Below, in pieces: positions 54,402-63,461 of a stretch of DNA of 64,000 bases (position 1 is its first letter; every line of letters starts with the position of its first letter). The stretch is from Planctomycetota bacterium (GTDB taxonomy: Bacteria; Planctomycetota; UBA1135; GCA-002686595). The notes under the pieces are model-generated. The model had not been told where the DNA came from, ran no database searches, and worked only from the letters and a program-made list of their open reading frames with translations. The stretch spans positions 186,001 through 250,000 of the forward strand of contig JACKHS010000002.1 of assembly GCA_020638875.1 (NCBI GenBank). Reading direction: 5' to 3'. Both the position numbers and the translations under genes were made by a program.

Positions 54402-56087
54402 TCACGGGCAGAAGGTCACCGCGAGCGCGTCGCTCAGGTTGAAGTGCGCGCCGATCCCCGGATCGCGGTACCAGTACTGGAAGTCGTGCGTCGAGCCCGG
54501 CACGAGCACGCCGCCGGTCTGCGGCGCCGTGACGTCGAGCCAGCGCCCGACGTAGCCGTGGCCCTCGGCGATCGCGACGCCGAAGCGTCGCACCGCCCCG
54601 CCCACGCAGCGCACGCCGTTGCCGAAGGGCGCCGCGATCTGGTTCGGGCCGAAGTAGAACAGCCCGGGCTGCCCGGGCACGCCGCCCGACACGCGCAGGA
54701 AGAAGTCGTTCCCCGACACGCTCGTCGTGCCGCTGAAGTCGAGCTGCGCGGCGACGCCGGTCGAGTTCGGCAGCGCGGTGCAGTAGCGCGCGACGGCCAG
54801 GCACTGCGGCGTGGCGAGCCGCAGCACGCGCGTGCGCCCCGCCGTGTTGCCGGCCGCGTCGTTGAAGGGCGCGACGGTGAGCACCTCGCACGACCCGTCC
54901 GCGTCGACGTGCGCGCCGCCGTCGACCCAGGTGCCCTGCTCGTCGCCGAGCGCCTCGCCGTAGACCTTGAAGATCACGCTCCCGTCGAGGCCCGAGAAGA
55001 CCGTCGCGCTGCCCTGGTTGCCCAGGCCCCACTGGTCGCGGCTCTGCCCCACGACGATGTCGTCGCGGCCGTCGCCGTCGACGTCGCCCGCCCCGGCGAC
55101 GCTCACGCCGAAGCGCTGCGTGCCCGGCAGCGGTCGCAGGCGGCGAAGGAGCGCGCCGGTCGCGCCCGAGCGCACGTCGACCGCGCCCTGGCCCGTTCCC
55201 GCGACCGCGGGCTCGTCGCGGATGCCGATCACGACGTCCGGCACGCCGTCGCCGTCCGCGTCGCCCGCGCCGTCGCACGACACGCCGAACCAGTACAGCG
55301 GCGAGCCCGGGGGGAACACGAGCAGCGGCGCGCCGTTCGCGCCCGACAGCACGCGCACGTAGCCCGCCGCGTTGCCCTGGTCCACGTCGAGCGCGCTCGC
55401 GACCACGTCGGCCTTGCCGTCGCCGTTCACGTCGCCGAGCTCGTTCACGCAGTGACCGAAGCCGCTGCCCGTCGTGCCGAAGCGCTGCCAGAGCAGGCTG
55501 CCATCTGCGCCCGAGTAGGCGTACACGGCGCCCGCCCCGTCGTTCGGCGCGTTGTCGGCGCCGACCGCGCCCACCACGAAGTCCGGCACGCCGTCGGCGT
55601 TCAGGTCGCCGGCGCCGCTGACCGACGCGCCGAACCAGTCGGAGGAGGCGCTGCCGCCGACGGTGAAGCGCACCGCGCCCGTCGCGCCGTCGTACACGCG
55701 CGCCACGCCGACCGAGCCTTGACCGCTCCAGGCCGCGCGCGGCGCGCTCACGACGAACTCCTGTCGGCCGTCGCCGTCGAGGTCGCCCACGCCGTCGAAC
55801 GCGTAGCCGAGGTAGTCGCCCGTCCCGCCCGTCAGCGTGTAGAGCAGCGCACCGTCGACGCCCGCGTACACGCGCGCGACGCCGCCGTTCTGCGCGGCGC
55901 CGTCATCGGTGGGCACGCCGACGATCCAGTCGCCGAGGCCGTCGCCGTCGACGTCTCCGGCGAAGGCCGCGCGCGTGTCGGCCCCGGAGAACGGCGCGCC
56001 GTCGACGACGTAGAGCGAGGTCTGGGCGCCGCCGAGCGCGGCGAGGAGCGAGCAGGCGAGCGGGACGTAGCGAGCGTTCGGGAGCAT
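54402..56087 (-). CDS. Secreted FG-GAP repeat protein with a planctomycete-type C-terminal domain (third copy)
   Basis: The 561-residue protein has a signal peptide (VPLACSLLAALGGAQ) and about seven FG-GAP repeats of the calcium-binding form (DVDGDGRDDIVVGQ, DADGDGVPDVVIG), like the copy at 24635-26362. The C-terminal domain starts YCTALPNSTG and shows GLFYFGPNQI, RCVGG and YWYRD...FNLSDAL. The start at 56087 (rather than 56129) leaves a ~35-base leader behind a TAGCAT hexamer and follows AGGTG at a reasonable distance. It converges with the sulfatase-like gene, 16 bases apart. Confidence 0.87.
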   Translation of the reverse strand: MLPNARYVPLACSLLAALGGAQTSLYVVDGAPFSGADTRAAFAGDVDGDGLGDWIVGVPTDDGAAQNGGVARVYAGVDGALLYTLTGGTGDYLGYAFDGVGDLDGDGRQEFVVSAPRAAWSGQGSVGVARVYDGATGAVRFTVGGSASSDWFGASVSGAGDLNADGVPDFVVGAVGADNAPNDGAGAVYAYSGADGSLLWQRFGTTGSGFGHCVNELGDVNGDGKADVVASALDVDQGNAAGYVRVLSGANGAPLLVFPPGSPLYWFGVSCDGAGDADGDGVPDVVIGIRDEPAVAGTGQGAVDVRSGATGALLRRLRPLPGTQRFGVSVAGAGDVDGDGRDDIVVGQSRDQWGLGNQGSATVFSGLDGSVIFKVYGEALGDEQGTWVDGGAHVDADGSCEVLTVAPFNDAAGNTAGRTRVLRLATPQCLAVARYCTALPNSTGVAAQLDFSGTTSVSGNDFFLRVSGGVPGQPGLFYFGPNQIAAPFGNGVRCVGGAVRRFGVAIAEGHGYVGRWLDVTAPQTGGVLVPGSTHDFQYWYRDPGIGAHFNLSDALAVTFCP

Positions 56088-56127
56088 GCGAGCACCTGGG
56101 AAGGAAGGAGCGAGACGGACCGGTCCC

Positions 56128-56133
56128 ATGCTA
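56128..56133 (-). promoter_or_regulatory. Candidate -10 element for the third FG-GAP gene
   Basis: TAGCAT on the minus strand predicts transcription start about 35 bases upstream of the chosen ATG at 56087. This supports that start over the one at 56129. Confidence 0.35.
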
Positions 56134-56333
56134 GCAGCTCGTCGGAGACGTGCTTCGGCGTCCGGGGGACGGCCTCTGCTGCGGTCGCAGGGCCGCCGTT
56201 CGGGCGCCTTCGCCGCCGCACGGCGCTCGAACGCGACGCCGGCGTGCGGCGGTCGCCCGCGCGGGAAGTCCGCATCGGCGAGCTCGACGCGCCGCAGCGC
56301 CGGCGCCGCGGCCCAGCGCAGGTGCCGCGCGGC

Positions 56334-59261
56334 TCAGGCGCCCAACACGGCCGCGCTCTCCTCGCCCGCGCGCACCTCGACCGTCGCGCCGTCGCCCTCG
56401 TCGCCGTCCTGGAGCGACACGCGCCACGTGCCCGCCGCGAGGTCGCGCAGCACCGTCGCGCCGTCGCGCGGGAAGCCCATCGCGCGCCGCGGCGGACCGT
56501 CGGGGCCGCCGATGCGCCGCGCGTAGACGGGCTGGAACGGCTGCGTCTCGCCGCGCACTTCGACGCGCACGCTGCCGCCGCGGTGCAGCACGAGGTCGCA
56601 GCCCTTCTGCTCCTCGTCCGCGCCGAGCTCGAACGGCTCGGAGCGGCCGACGACGTAGCCCGACGCGCGACCTTCGACGACGAGCGCTTCGCCGGCCGTC
56701 ACGCCCAGGATCTCGTAGCGACCGTCGAACTCGCTGCGCGCGCCGTCGGGGTCGCCTGCGCCGAAGAAGGACATCGCCATGAAGGCCTGCTCGAGCTCGT
56801 CCCCCGCGGCCTCGAGCACCTTCACGCGGCGCACCGTCAGGCTCGCGCCGGCCACCGCGTCGCCGCGCTCGTCGACGACGCGGCCGCGCACGAGCGAGCG
56901 CGGCAGCACGACGTCGGCGGTGTTCGCGCCTTCGTGCAGCTCGACGGGCTGGAGCACCGCCGGCGCGCCGGGACCGTGCTTCACGCGCAGGCGGTGACGC
57001 CCGGTGGGCAGGTCGCGCAAGCGGTACCGCCCTTGCGCGTCGGTCGTGGCCACCGAGGCCTCGTCGTTGCCGAAGCGACGCATGCGCTGGCGCATCTCGG
57101 CCTCGATGCCGTCGGCTTCGTTGCCGTCCTCGCCCTCGAGCAGCGTCACCTGCGCGCCGGCTACCGGGCCGCCGCGCGCGGTCACGAGCCCGGTGAGCGT
57201 CGCGAGCGCGGGCAACTCGAGCACGAGCGCCTGCTCGCCGCCCGCGGTGACGACGACGTCCTGCCAGCGCGAGTCCTCGGAGTCCTCGCCGCGCATCTGG
57301 ATCACCATGCCGCCGCCGCGGCGGCCTGCCGGGCGCTGCGCCATCGCGTCGTACTTGCCCGCCGGCAGGTCGCGCGCGTGCACCTCGCCGCGTGCATCCG
57401 CCTCGTACGAGGTGCGCTGACCGTCGGGGCCGCGCAGCGTCACGCGCGCCTTCGAGACCGGTTGGTCGTTCTCGTCGACGACGCGCACCTCGAGCGCGCC
57501 GCCGTCCACGAGGCGCACGAGCTCCTCGCGCCCGGTGTCGCGCGGCATGGGCACGTCCTCGAGCTCGAACGGCGCGAAGCCGCGCTTGCGCACCGAGAGC
57601 GTCGCGGTCTCGCTCGAGCAGGCGGGCAGCTCGCACACGCCGTCGCCGTTCGTGCGGCCATTGGCGCCCTCGCTGGAGAGCGAGAAGAACGGGATGGCGT
57701 CCTCGCCGGCGTCCGGCTTCAGCACGACGCGCGCGTTGCGCACGGGCTTGCCGCTCGCCGCCTCGACGACGCGCACGCGCAGCGGCGGCGCCGGCTCGAG
57801 CGGCAGGAGGCCCAGGTCGACCGTGTCGTGCGCGCCGATCTCGATGTCCTCGCGGCGCAGTTCGAGGTACCCGTCGACGATGATCGCGAGCTCGAGGGAG
57901 CCGTTCTCGGTCGGCGGCCGCAGCTCGGCCAGCACGACGTCCGGCGACTCGAAGTCGACGCGCTTCTGGGCGTCGGGCATGCCGCCCTCGCCCTTGCTCT
58001 GCCAGCGGTAGCGCACGAAGCCCGCGGACAGGCCCTTGTTCGTGCGCGCGTCGACGACGCGGAACTGGAGCCGCGCGCCGGGGTCCCAGGTCAACTCGAC
58101 GTCGCGCGCGCCCGAGTCGACGACGACGGCGTCGCTGCACGCGGTGCGGCCGAAGATGCCGTTGCGCAGCCCGGCCTCGATGCGAAAGCGCTTGCCGACG
58201 GGCAAGCCCTCGAAGCGGAAGGTGCCGTCCTCGGCGACGTTGGCGGAGTTGCCGGCGCCGAACGTCGAGGCGAAGAAGGTCGCCACCGGCGCGGCGTCGT
58301 CGCCGGCGTCGGTGTACTGCACCGAGATGTCGCCGCGGCCCTGCGGGAAGCCGAGGATGCGGCCCTCGATCCCCGCGGCCGGCTCGAGCCGCAGCGCGAG
58401 CGTGAGCAGCTCGCCGCCCGGCGTGGGCGTCGTGCCCGAGAAGCGACCGGTCGGGTGCGCGTCGTGCTCCACCACGAGCGTGTAGTGTCCGTCGCGCTCG
58501 TGCGCGAGCTCGAAGCGACCCTCCTCATCGGTGCGCGTCTCGTCCTGGTCCGCGCCGCCGAACGCGCGCGCCATGCGCCGCATGCCTTCGAAGCCGTCGG
58601 GCTCGTCGAAGTCGGTGCGGTAGACCACCGCGTCGGCGACGGGCTCGCCGGCGGCCGAGAGCACCTGGCCGCCGAGCACGACGCCGCGATCGAGCACGAA
58701 GCTGCCGAGGTCGACGTCGCCGCTGCGCTCCTCGAGCGGCCGCACCTCGCTCGCGCGCAGGTAGCCGCGCGCGACGAGCTCGACCTTCGCGTCGCCGCGG
58801 TACACCAGGCCGCGCGGCACGCGGAACGTGCCGCCGCCGTCGGTGACCGCCGTCTCGGCGAGCCGCTGCGCGACGAAGCCGAGCACGCCCGCGGCCTGCC
58901 CCACGCCGTCGACGCTGACGGAGACGGTCGCGTCGGGGACGGGCAAGCCGTCGGAGCCGACCACGCGGCCGTAGAGCCAGGGTCCCTGCGGCGCGGCCGG
59001 CGGCGCGGCGGCGGTCGCGGCCGCGGGCGCCTTCGCCTTGGGCTTGGCCGCCGCCTCGCGACGGGTCGCCGGCGTCGCCTCGTCGCGCGCGGCGTTCGCG
59101 AGCTCGCCGGTTCCGGCCGCAGCGTCCTGCGCCTCGACCTCACCCGGCAGCAGCGCGCCGCGCTCCTCGGCGTGCGTTCCACCGCCGCGCAGCGCGAAGA
59201 AGACCGCACCGCCGGCGACGGCGAGCAAGAGCACGAGCAGGGCGAGGCGAGGGCGGGTCAT
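56334..59261 (-). CDS. Large membrane-anchored protein with multiple carboxypeptidase-regulatory-like domains
   Basis: The 975-residue protein has one N-terminal membrane anchor (LALLVLLLAVAGGAVFFAL), a ~70-residue Ala/Lys/Pro linker, and then a series of beta-sandwich modules. Typical module starts are LYGRVVGSDGLPVPDATVSV, LGGQVLSAAGEPVADAVVY, LTGLVTARGGPVAGAQVTLL and VRGRVVDERGDAVAGASLTV. Module ends include TDAQGRYRLRDLPTGRHRLRV. These are CarboxypepD-reg-like domains (I count at least six). There is no catalytic domain. It probably forms an extracytoplasmic rod. Upstream 63 bases to DUF2752 allow co-transcription. Confidence 0.87.
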   Translation of the reverse strand: MTRPRLALLVLLLAVAGGAVFFALRGGGTHAEERGALLPGEVEAQDAAAGTGELANAARDEATPATRREAAAKPKAKAPAAATAAAPPAAPQGPWLYGRVVGSDGLPVPDATVSVSVDGVGQAAGVLGFVAQRLAETAVTDGGGTFRVPRGLVYRGDAKVELVARGYLRASEVRPLEERSGDVDLGSFVLDRGVVLGGQVLSAAGEPVADAVVYRTDFDEPDGFEGMRRMARAFGGADQDETRTDEEGRFELAHERDGHYTLVVEHDAHPTGRFSGTTPTPGGELLTLALRLEPAAGIEGRILGFPQGRGDISVQYTDAGDDAAPVATFFASTFGAGNSANVAEDGTFRFEGLPVGKRFRIEAGLRNGIFGRTACSDAVVVDSGARDVELTWDPGARLQFRVVDARTNKGLSAGFVRYRWQSKGEGGMPDAQKRVDFESPDVVLAELRPPTENGSLELAIIVDGYLELRREDIEIGAHDTVDLGLLPLEPAPPLRVRVVEAASGKPVRNARVVLKPDAGEDAIPFFSLSSEGANGRTNGDGVCELPACSSETATLSVRKRGFAPFELEDVPMPRDTGREELVRLVDGGALEVRVVDENDQPVSKARVTLRGPDGQRTSYEADARGEVHARDLPAGKYDAMAQRPAGRRGGGMVIQMRGEDSEDSRWQDVVVTAGGEQALVLELPALATLTGLVTARGGPVAGAQVTLLEGEDGNEADGIEAEMRQRMRRFGNDEASVATTDAQGRYRLRDLPTGRHRLRVKHGPGAPAVLQPVELHEGANTADVVLPRSLVRGRVVDERGDAVAGASLTVRRVKVLEAAGDELEQAFMAMSFFGAGDPDGARSEFDGRYEILGVTAGEALVVEGRASGYVVGRSEPFELGADEEQKGCDLVLHRGGSVRVEVRGETQPFQPVYARRIGGPDGPPRRAMGFPRDGATVLRDLAAGTWRVSLQDGDEGDGATVEVRAGEESAAVLGA

Positions 59262-59324
59262 GGGCAGCTCCGGCTGGGGGTGCGCCTCCTACGACACCTG
59301 CTCGGGGAGATTCTCGGAAGGCCC

Positions 59325-59792
59325 TCAGCCCAGGACGACGGCGAGCTTGTAGACCCAGCACGCGGCCATCACGCCCAGGAGCACCCGGAGCCAGGGCTTC
59401 TTCAGGCGCCCGAAGGCGGCGTAGAGGTCGCCGCCCCGCAGGTGCACCGCGAGCCCCCACAGCGCGGCCAGCGGCCACAGCACCGTGGTCACCAGGCCGA
59501 AGGGCTGCACGCGCAACGCCTCCAGCGGCTCGCCGTGCACGACGTGCGTGACGCTGGTCGTCACGCCGCAGCCCGGACAGGGCACGCCGGTCCACTGCAT
59601 CAGCCGGCAAGGCGGCAAGCCGAGCTGCTCGTGCGTGCCGTAGCCCGCCGCGGCGGGCGAGGCGAAGAAGTGCAGCGCGACCATGCCCGCGACCCCGGCC
59701 CAGAGGAGCGCGAGGATCACGTAGTGGCTCGAGTCGCGCGCGGGCGCGCTCTCGTCGAGCGCGGCGGAATCGTCGGCGGAGGCGTCGCTCAC
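59325..59792 (-). CDS. DUF2752 membrane protein
   Basis: The 155-residue protein has about three hydrophobic helices (ILALLWAGVAGMVALHFF, FGLVTTVLWPLAALWGLAVHL, VLLGVMAACWVYKLAVVL). The DUF2752 signature is LPPCRLMQWTGVPCPGCGVTTS, with a C-P-x-C-G motif after the first helix. The role of the family is not established. It starts with GTG, and TACACT ends 6 bases before it. The carboxypeptidase-regulatory-like gene follows after 63 bases. Confidence 0.88.
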   Translation of the reverse strand: MSDASADDSAALDESAPARDSSHYVILALLWAGVAGMVALHFFASPAAAGYGTHEQLGLPPCRLMQWTGVPCPGCGVTTSVTHVVHGEPLEALRVQPFGLVTTVLWPLAALWGLAVHLRGGDLYAAFGRLKKPWLRVLLGVMAACWVYKLAVVLG

Positions 59793-59798
59793 GCCGGG

Positions 59799-59804
59799 AG
59801 TGTA
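59799..59804 (-). promoter_or_regulatory. Candidate -10 element for a leaderless DUF2752 transcript
   Basis: TACACT on the minus strand ends 6 bases before the GTG at 59792. Confidence 0.4.
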
Positions 59805-59847
59805 GCGCCGCTGCGCCGCGGGCGGGGCGCGAGCGCGGCGCGGGCGC

Positions 59848-60351
59848 TCAGTTGAAGTCGTAGATGTACGACAGGCGCGCCTTGTTCAGGATCACGTAGC
59901 CGAGGTTGTTCAGCAGCTTGAGGTCCTGATCGCCGCGGTCCTTGAAGCCGCGGATCGAGGGCTTGCGCAGCACGAAGAAGCGGCGCGAGACGCGGTCGTC
60001 GGCCTCGTAGGCGCCGGGGCGCACGAAGCCCGCGACCTCGATGTTCAGGTTGCCGGTGTAGAAGACGCGCACGCGGTGCAGGTCCGAGTCGTCGGTGAGC
60101 TGCTTCAGGTGCCGATCGCCGGCCTCGTCGAGCAGCTCGTGGGCCAGCAGGATCTCGTCGACGTTGACGTGCAGGAGCGGCGTCTGGATGCGCTCGCAGG
60201 TCTTGAGGTCCACCAGCGTCGCGTCGCGCACCCTCAGGAAGAACTTGCGGTGCTCGTCGAGGATCTGACTCAGCCGGGTGTACTTGTTCTCGACGTTGCC
60301 TTTGATCAGGAAGGCGTCGGTCAAGAGGAGGTCCGAGACGATGGTCAGCAT
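59848..60351 (-). CDS. Conserved-looking hypothetical protein in the folC operon
   Basis: The 167-residue protein is soluble, has no signal peptide, and has a well-balanced composition unlike the surrounding Arg/Ala-rich frames. It starts MLTIVSDLLLTDAFLIKGN, with blocks HRKFFLRVRDATLVDLK, PLLHVNVDEILLAHELLD and RRFFVLRKPSIRGFKDR. I do not recognise the family. It lies 10 bases after the folC stop on the same strand, so it is co-expressed. The ending RLSYIYDFN is aromatic-rich. A nucleic-acid or ligand-binding role is possible but not shown. Confidence 0.75.
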   Translation of the reverse strand: MLTIVSDLLLTDAFLIKGNVENKYTRLSQILDEHRKFFLRVRDATLVDLKTCERIQTPLLHVNVDEILLAHELLDEAGDRHLKQLTDDSDLHRVRVFYTGNLNIEVAGFVRPGAYEADDRVSRRFFVLRKPSIRGFKDRGDQDLKLLNNLGYVILNKARLSYIYDFN

Positions 60352-60361
60352 GGGCCGAGGA

Positions 60362-61687
60362 TCAGCGGGTGCCGGGTCGGGTCTGGAGGCGAGTGAGTGT
60401 CGGCCGCAGCGCGCCGGCGAGGTAGAAGGATCCCAGGACGAGCACCCAGCCACCGTTGGCCTGCGCGTCGAGGAGCGCCTCCTCGAGCGCCTCCCGGGGG
60501 TCGTCCCACGCCTCGGGGTCGTGGCCGACCTCGTGCGCCAGCTCCGCCAGCTCCTGGTCGGAGTACAGACGACCCTCGGAGAGGGTGGTGCACAGGCACC
60601 TATCGACCCGACCCAGGAGGGCCTTGAGAATGGCGCGGGCGTCCTTCTCTCGACCTAGGGCGAGGACCAGCTTGGGCTTGGGGCCGAGCTCGGGGGTGCG
60701 CTCGCAGCGCGCCAGCAGGGCGTCGACGCTGGAGGCCACGTGGGCGCCGTCGAGCAGCACCTGGACCTCGCCGACCTGGAAGCGCTCCTCGCGCGCGGGG
60801 AGGCGCGCGCCGCGGACCGCCTCGGCGTCGAGGTGCGAGCGCCAGAGTGGAGCGCCGTCCTGGTCCACCACTCCACAACGCCCGAGCTCGTTCAGCACGG
60901 TGCCCGCCAGGGCCAGGTTGCGCTCGTCGAAGCTCCCACTCTGCCGCACGGGCACCAGCCGGGCCCCGCGCTCGGCGCACAGCCGCTCGAGCACGGCGTA
61001 GGCCTCGTCGGGCGCGCCCGCGGCGTCGCGCGGCGGCACGCCCGTGACGAGCACGCCGCCCTCGCTCACCACCGGGCCCTTCTCGCCGGCGATGGCAGCT
61101 CGAGTGGTACCCAAGGTGGCCGTATGTTCCAGGTCGACGTTCGTCACCACGGCCACCGGCGCCTCGACCGCGCGGGTCGAGTCCAGGCGCCCGCCGATGC
61201 CGACCTCGACCACGGCCCAGTCCACTTCCGCGAGCGCGAAGTGCAGGAAGGCGGCCGCCGTCATGCAGTCGAACCAGGTCGAGGCGCTCGCCGGACTCCC
61301 GGTGGTGACGGCGGCGGCGCGCGCCTCGAGCACCTCCTCCAGGGCCGTTGCCAGGTCGTCGTCCGCCACTTGGCGCCCGTCGACCACCACGCGCTCGGTC
61401 ACGCGCTCGACGTGCGGCGAGGTGTAGAGCCCGGTCGAGAGCCCCGCCCGCCGCAGCCCGGCCGCCACCAGGCTGGCCACCGAGCCCTTGCCCTTGGTGC
61501 CGGTGACGAGCACGCCGCTCCAGGCCTGCTGCGGATCGCCCAGGCGCGCCAGCAGGTCGCGCACCGGCTCGAGGGTGCGATCCCAGCCGCCGCGGTCGCG
61601 GCGCTCCCAGTTGACGAGCTCGTCGAGACGGCCCAGGGCCCGCGCCAAGCGCGGGGAGGGCTGGTGAGGGACGGTTTCCTGGCCCAT
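60362..61687 (-). CDS. folC: Folylpolyglutamate/dihydrofolate synthase
   Basis: The 441-residue Mur-ligase-family enzyme adds glutamate to folates and may make dihydrofolate from dihydropteroate. It has the P-loop VTGTKGKGSVASLV (GTKGKGS, 63-69), TGLYTSPHVERVTERV, TWFDCMTAAAFLHFA, VEVGIGGRLDSTRAV and VVTNVDLEHTATLG. LLDGAHVASSVDALL is the C-terminal domain motif in place of the usual DGAHNP. Start 61687 is preferred to one at 61819, which would add low-complexity residues. It is divergent from the Nudix gene and leads a two-gene unit with the 167-residue protein. Confidence 0.93.
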   Translation of the reverse strand: MGQETVPHQPSPRLARALGRLDELVNWERRDRGGWDRTLEPVRDLLARLGDPQQAWSGVLVTGTKGKGSVASLVAAGLRRAGLSTGLYTSPHVERVTERVVVDGRQVADDDLATALEEVLEARAAAVTTGSPASASTWFDCMTAAAFLHFALAEVDWAVVEVGIGGRLDSTRAVEAPVAVVTNVDLEHTATLGTTRAAIAGEKGPVVSEGGVLVTGVPPRDAAGAPDEAYAVLERLCAERGARLVPVRQSGSFDERNLALAGTVLNELGRCGVVDQDGAPLWRSHLDAEAVRGARLPAREERFQVGEVQVLLDGAHVASSVDALLARCERTPELGPKPKLVLALGREKDARAILKALLGRVDRCLCTTLSEGRLYSDQELAELAHEVGHDPEAWDDPREALEEALLDAQANGGWVLVLGSFYLAGALRPTLTRLQTRPGTR

Positions 61688-61817
61688 TGGCTCTCCGACT
61701 GGCGCCCCCGGCGCCGAAAGAGGGACGACCCCGGCCGCGCCCTTCGGTGAACCTCGCCCCGTTCGGGTCGAAGCTCGCCGCGGCTCGCGGCGCCACGTCC
61801 GAGTTGTCCCACTCGCC

Positions 61818-62240
61818 ATGGCCGATCTCCAGCACCGAGTTCGACTCTTCCTCTACCGCTTCGACGCCCGCGGCCCGAGCTACCTGCTCCTGCGCCGCTC
61901 CGAGGGCGTCAACCCGACCTGGGGCCCCGTCGACGGGCCGATCCAGTTCCACGAGCAGATCGAGACCGCGATCCACCGCGAGGTCTGCCAGGACGTGGGC
62001 CTGCCCGCGCCGCGCCAGGTGGTCGACCTGCAGATGCCCCAGCACTGGCTCCTGGGCGACGAGGAGGTCATCGAGTGGTCGTACGGCGTGCAAGTGCCGG
62101 CGGTGGACGACCGCCTGGTGCTCGAGCCGCGCTGGTCGGAGGGTCGCTGGGCGCAGTTCTCCCAGGCCTACGCGCAGCTCTGCCTGGAGCTCGACCGCGC
62201 CGCGGTGACGCGCCTGCACACCTGGATCACGGCCGCCTGA
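61818..62240 (+). CDS. Nudix-fold protein with a degenerate Nudix box
   Basis: The 140-residue protein has the Nudix layout: RVRLFLYRFDARGPSYLLLRRS, then the box starting at Gly40. The canonical motif is Gx5Ex7REUxEExGU; here Gly40, Glu46, Arg54, Glu55, Val56, Gly61 and Leu62 fit, but the two metal-binding Glu residues are Gln58 and Asp59 (REVCQDVGL). Mg2+ binding is therefore weakened and activity uncertain. It is divergent from folC. Some Nudix enzymes (dihydroneopterin triphosphatase) act in folate synthesis, so a link is possible but unproven. Confidence 0.82.
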   Translation: MADLQHRVRLFLYRFDARGPSYLLLRRSEGVNPTWGPVDGPIQFHEQIETAIHREVCQDVGLPAPRQVVDLQMPQHWLLGDEEVIEWSYGVQVPAVDDRLVLEPRWSEGRWAQFSQAYAQLCLELDRAAVTRLHTWITAA

Positions 62241-62252
62241 GCGGCCGCGGGC

Positions 62253-63452
62253 TCAGACGAACGGCACGGGCTCGAAGGGCTCGCCGAGCACCGCGGTCGG
62301 GTCGGCGCCCAGCCAGCGCAGCGCCGCGGCGTAGCAGCGCCGGAAGTCGACGGCGTAGCGCAGGTCGCCGCCGTCGAGGTCGGTCAGCGAGGGGTACGCG
62401 CCGTAGAGCCCGCCCTGCACGGGCGCGCCGGCGGCCAGCACCAGGCCGGCCTTGCCGTGGTCCGTGCCGCCCGAGCCGTTCTCGCGCACGCGGCGGCCGA
62501 ACTCGCTGAAGACGAGCACCAACGTGTGCGCGCCGATCGAGCGCCCGCGCAGGTCGGCCAAGAACGCGCCGAGCGCGCCGTCCAGCGTGCGCATGAGCTC
62601 GTCGTGCCGCCCGCGCTGGCTGGAGTGCGTGTCGAAGCCGCCGAAGTCGACGCTCACGACGCGCGTGCCGAGGCCCGCGTCGAGCAGCGCGGCGGCGGTG
62701 CGCAGCGCGCGGCCCTCGCGCGTCGCGGGGTACTCGACGTCCGTGCGGTAGCCTGCGGCGGCGTGGCGGATGCGCCGCGAGGACGCCTGCGCGTCGCGCT
62801 GCACGCGGCGCAAGCGCTCGAGCACCGAGCCGCCCCCGCGCGCCGGCTCGTCGGCGCCCGGGTCGAGCTCCTGCCCGTCGCCGAGCCACTGGTAGGTCTC
62901 GGGCACCTCGAAGGCCACCGGCGGGTGGTGCGCCGAGTGCAGCGCGTAGGGCACGTCCTTGCCGAGGTGCACCACCAGCTCGGGCGGCGCGTCCTGCGGC
63001 CAGCGCGCGTCGCAGAGCTTGCCGATCCACCCGTCGCCGGCCACGCGGCCGTCGGGGTGCGCGGCGTGCCAGACCTCGAGCGACTTGAAGTGCGAGCGGT
63101 TGGGACCGGGATAGCCGACGCCCTGCACGAGCGCGAGCTCGCCCGCGTCGTAGCGCGCGGCGAGCCGCGTGAGCGCGGGGTGCAGGCCGCGGTACTCGTC
63201 GAGGCGGTGCAGCGACTCGGCGGCGATGCGCGTCGCGTCGCGCGCCGCGTGGTACGCGTCGTCGCCGTACGGCACGAGCGTCGAGAGGCCGTCGTTGCCG
63301 CCCGAGAGCTGCACGAGCACGAGGTGGCGCTGCGACTCGTCGCGCCGCGCGGCGAGCGCGCCGGGCGCGAGGCAGAGGCCGGCGGTGAAGCCCAGGCCGC
63401 CGGCGAGGAAGGCGCGGCGGTCGAGGCGGAGCGGTCGCGGAGTGGTCGGCAT
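62253..63452 (-). CDS. DUF1501 family secreted protein
   Basis: The 399-residue protein starts with a twin-arginine-like signal (LDRRAFLAGGLGFTAGLCLAPGALA), so it should be exported folded by Tat. Family blocks are LVLVQLSGGNDGLSTLVPYGDDAYHAAR, LALVQGVGYPGPNRSHFKSLEVWH, VSVDFGGFDTHSSQRGRHDELM and VLVFSEFGRRVRENGSGGTDHG. The fold is related to alkaline phosphatase/sulfatases; the Asp and His residues in these blocks may bind metal. It lies 9 bases after the DUF1800 gene, the usual planctomycete gene pair. Function of the pair is not known with certainty. Confidence 0.92.
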   Translation of the reverse strand: MPTTPRPLRLDRRAFLAGGLGFTAGLCLAPGALAARRDESQRHLVLVQLSGGNDGLSTLVPYGDDAYHAARDATRIAAESLHRLDEYRGLHPALTRLAARYDAGELALVQGVGYPGPNRSHFKSLEVWHAAHPDGRVAGDGWIGKLCDARWPQDAPPELVVHLGKDVPYALHSAHHPPVAFEVPETYQWLGDGQELDPGADEPARGGGSVLERLRRVQRDAQASSRRIRHAAAGYRTDVEYPATREGRALRTAAALLDAGLGTRVVSVDFGGFDTHSSQRGRHDELMRTLDGALGAFLADLRGRSIGAHTLVLVFSEFGRRVRENGSGGTDHGKAGLVLAAGAPVQGGLYGAYPSLTDLDGGDLRYAVDFRRCYAAALRWLGADPTAVLGEPFEPVPFV

Positions 63453-63461
63453 GGTCGTCGT

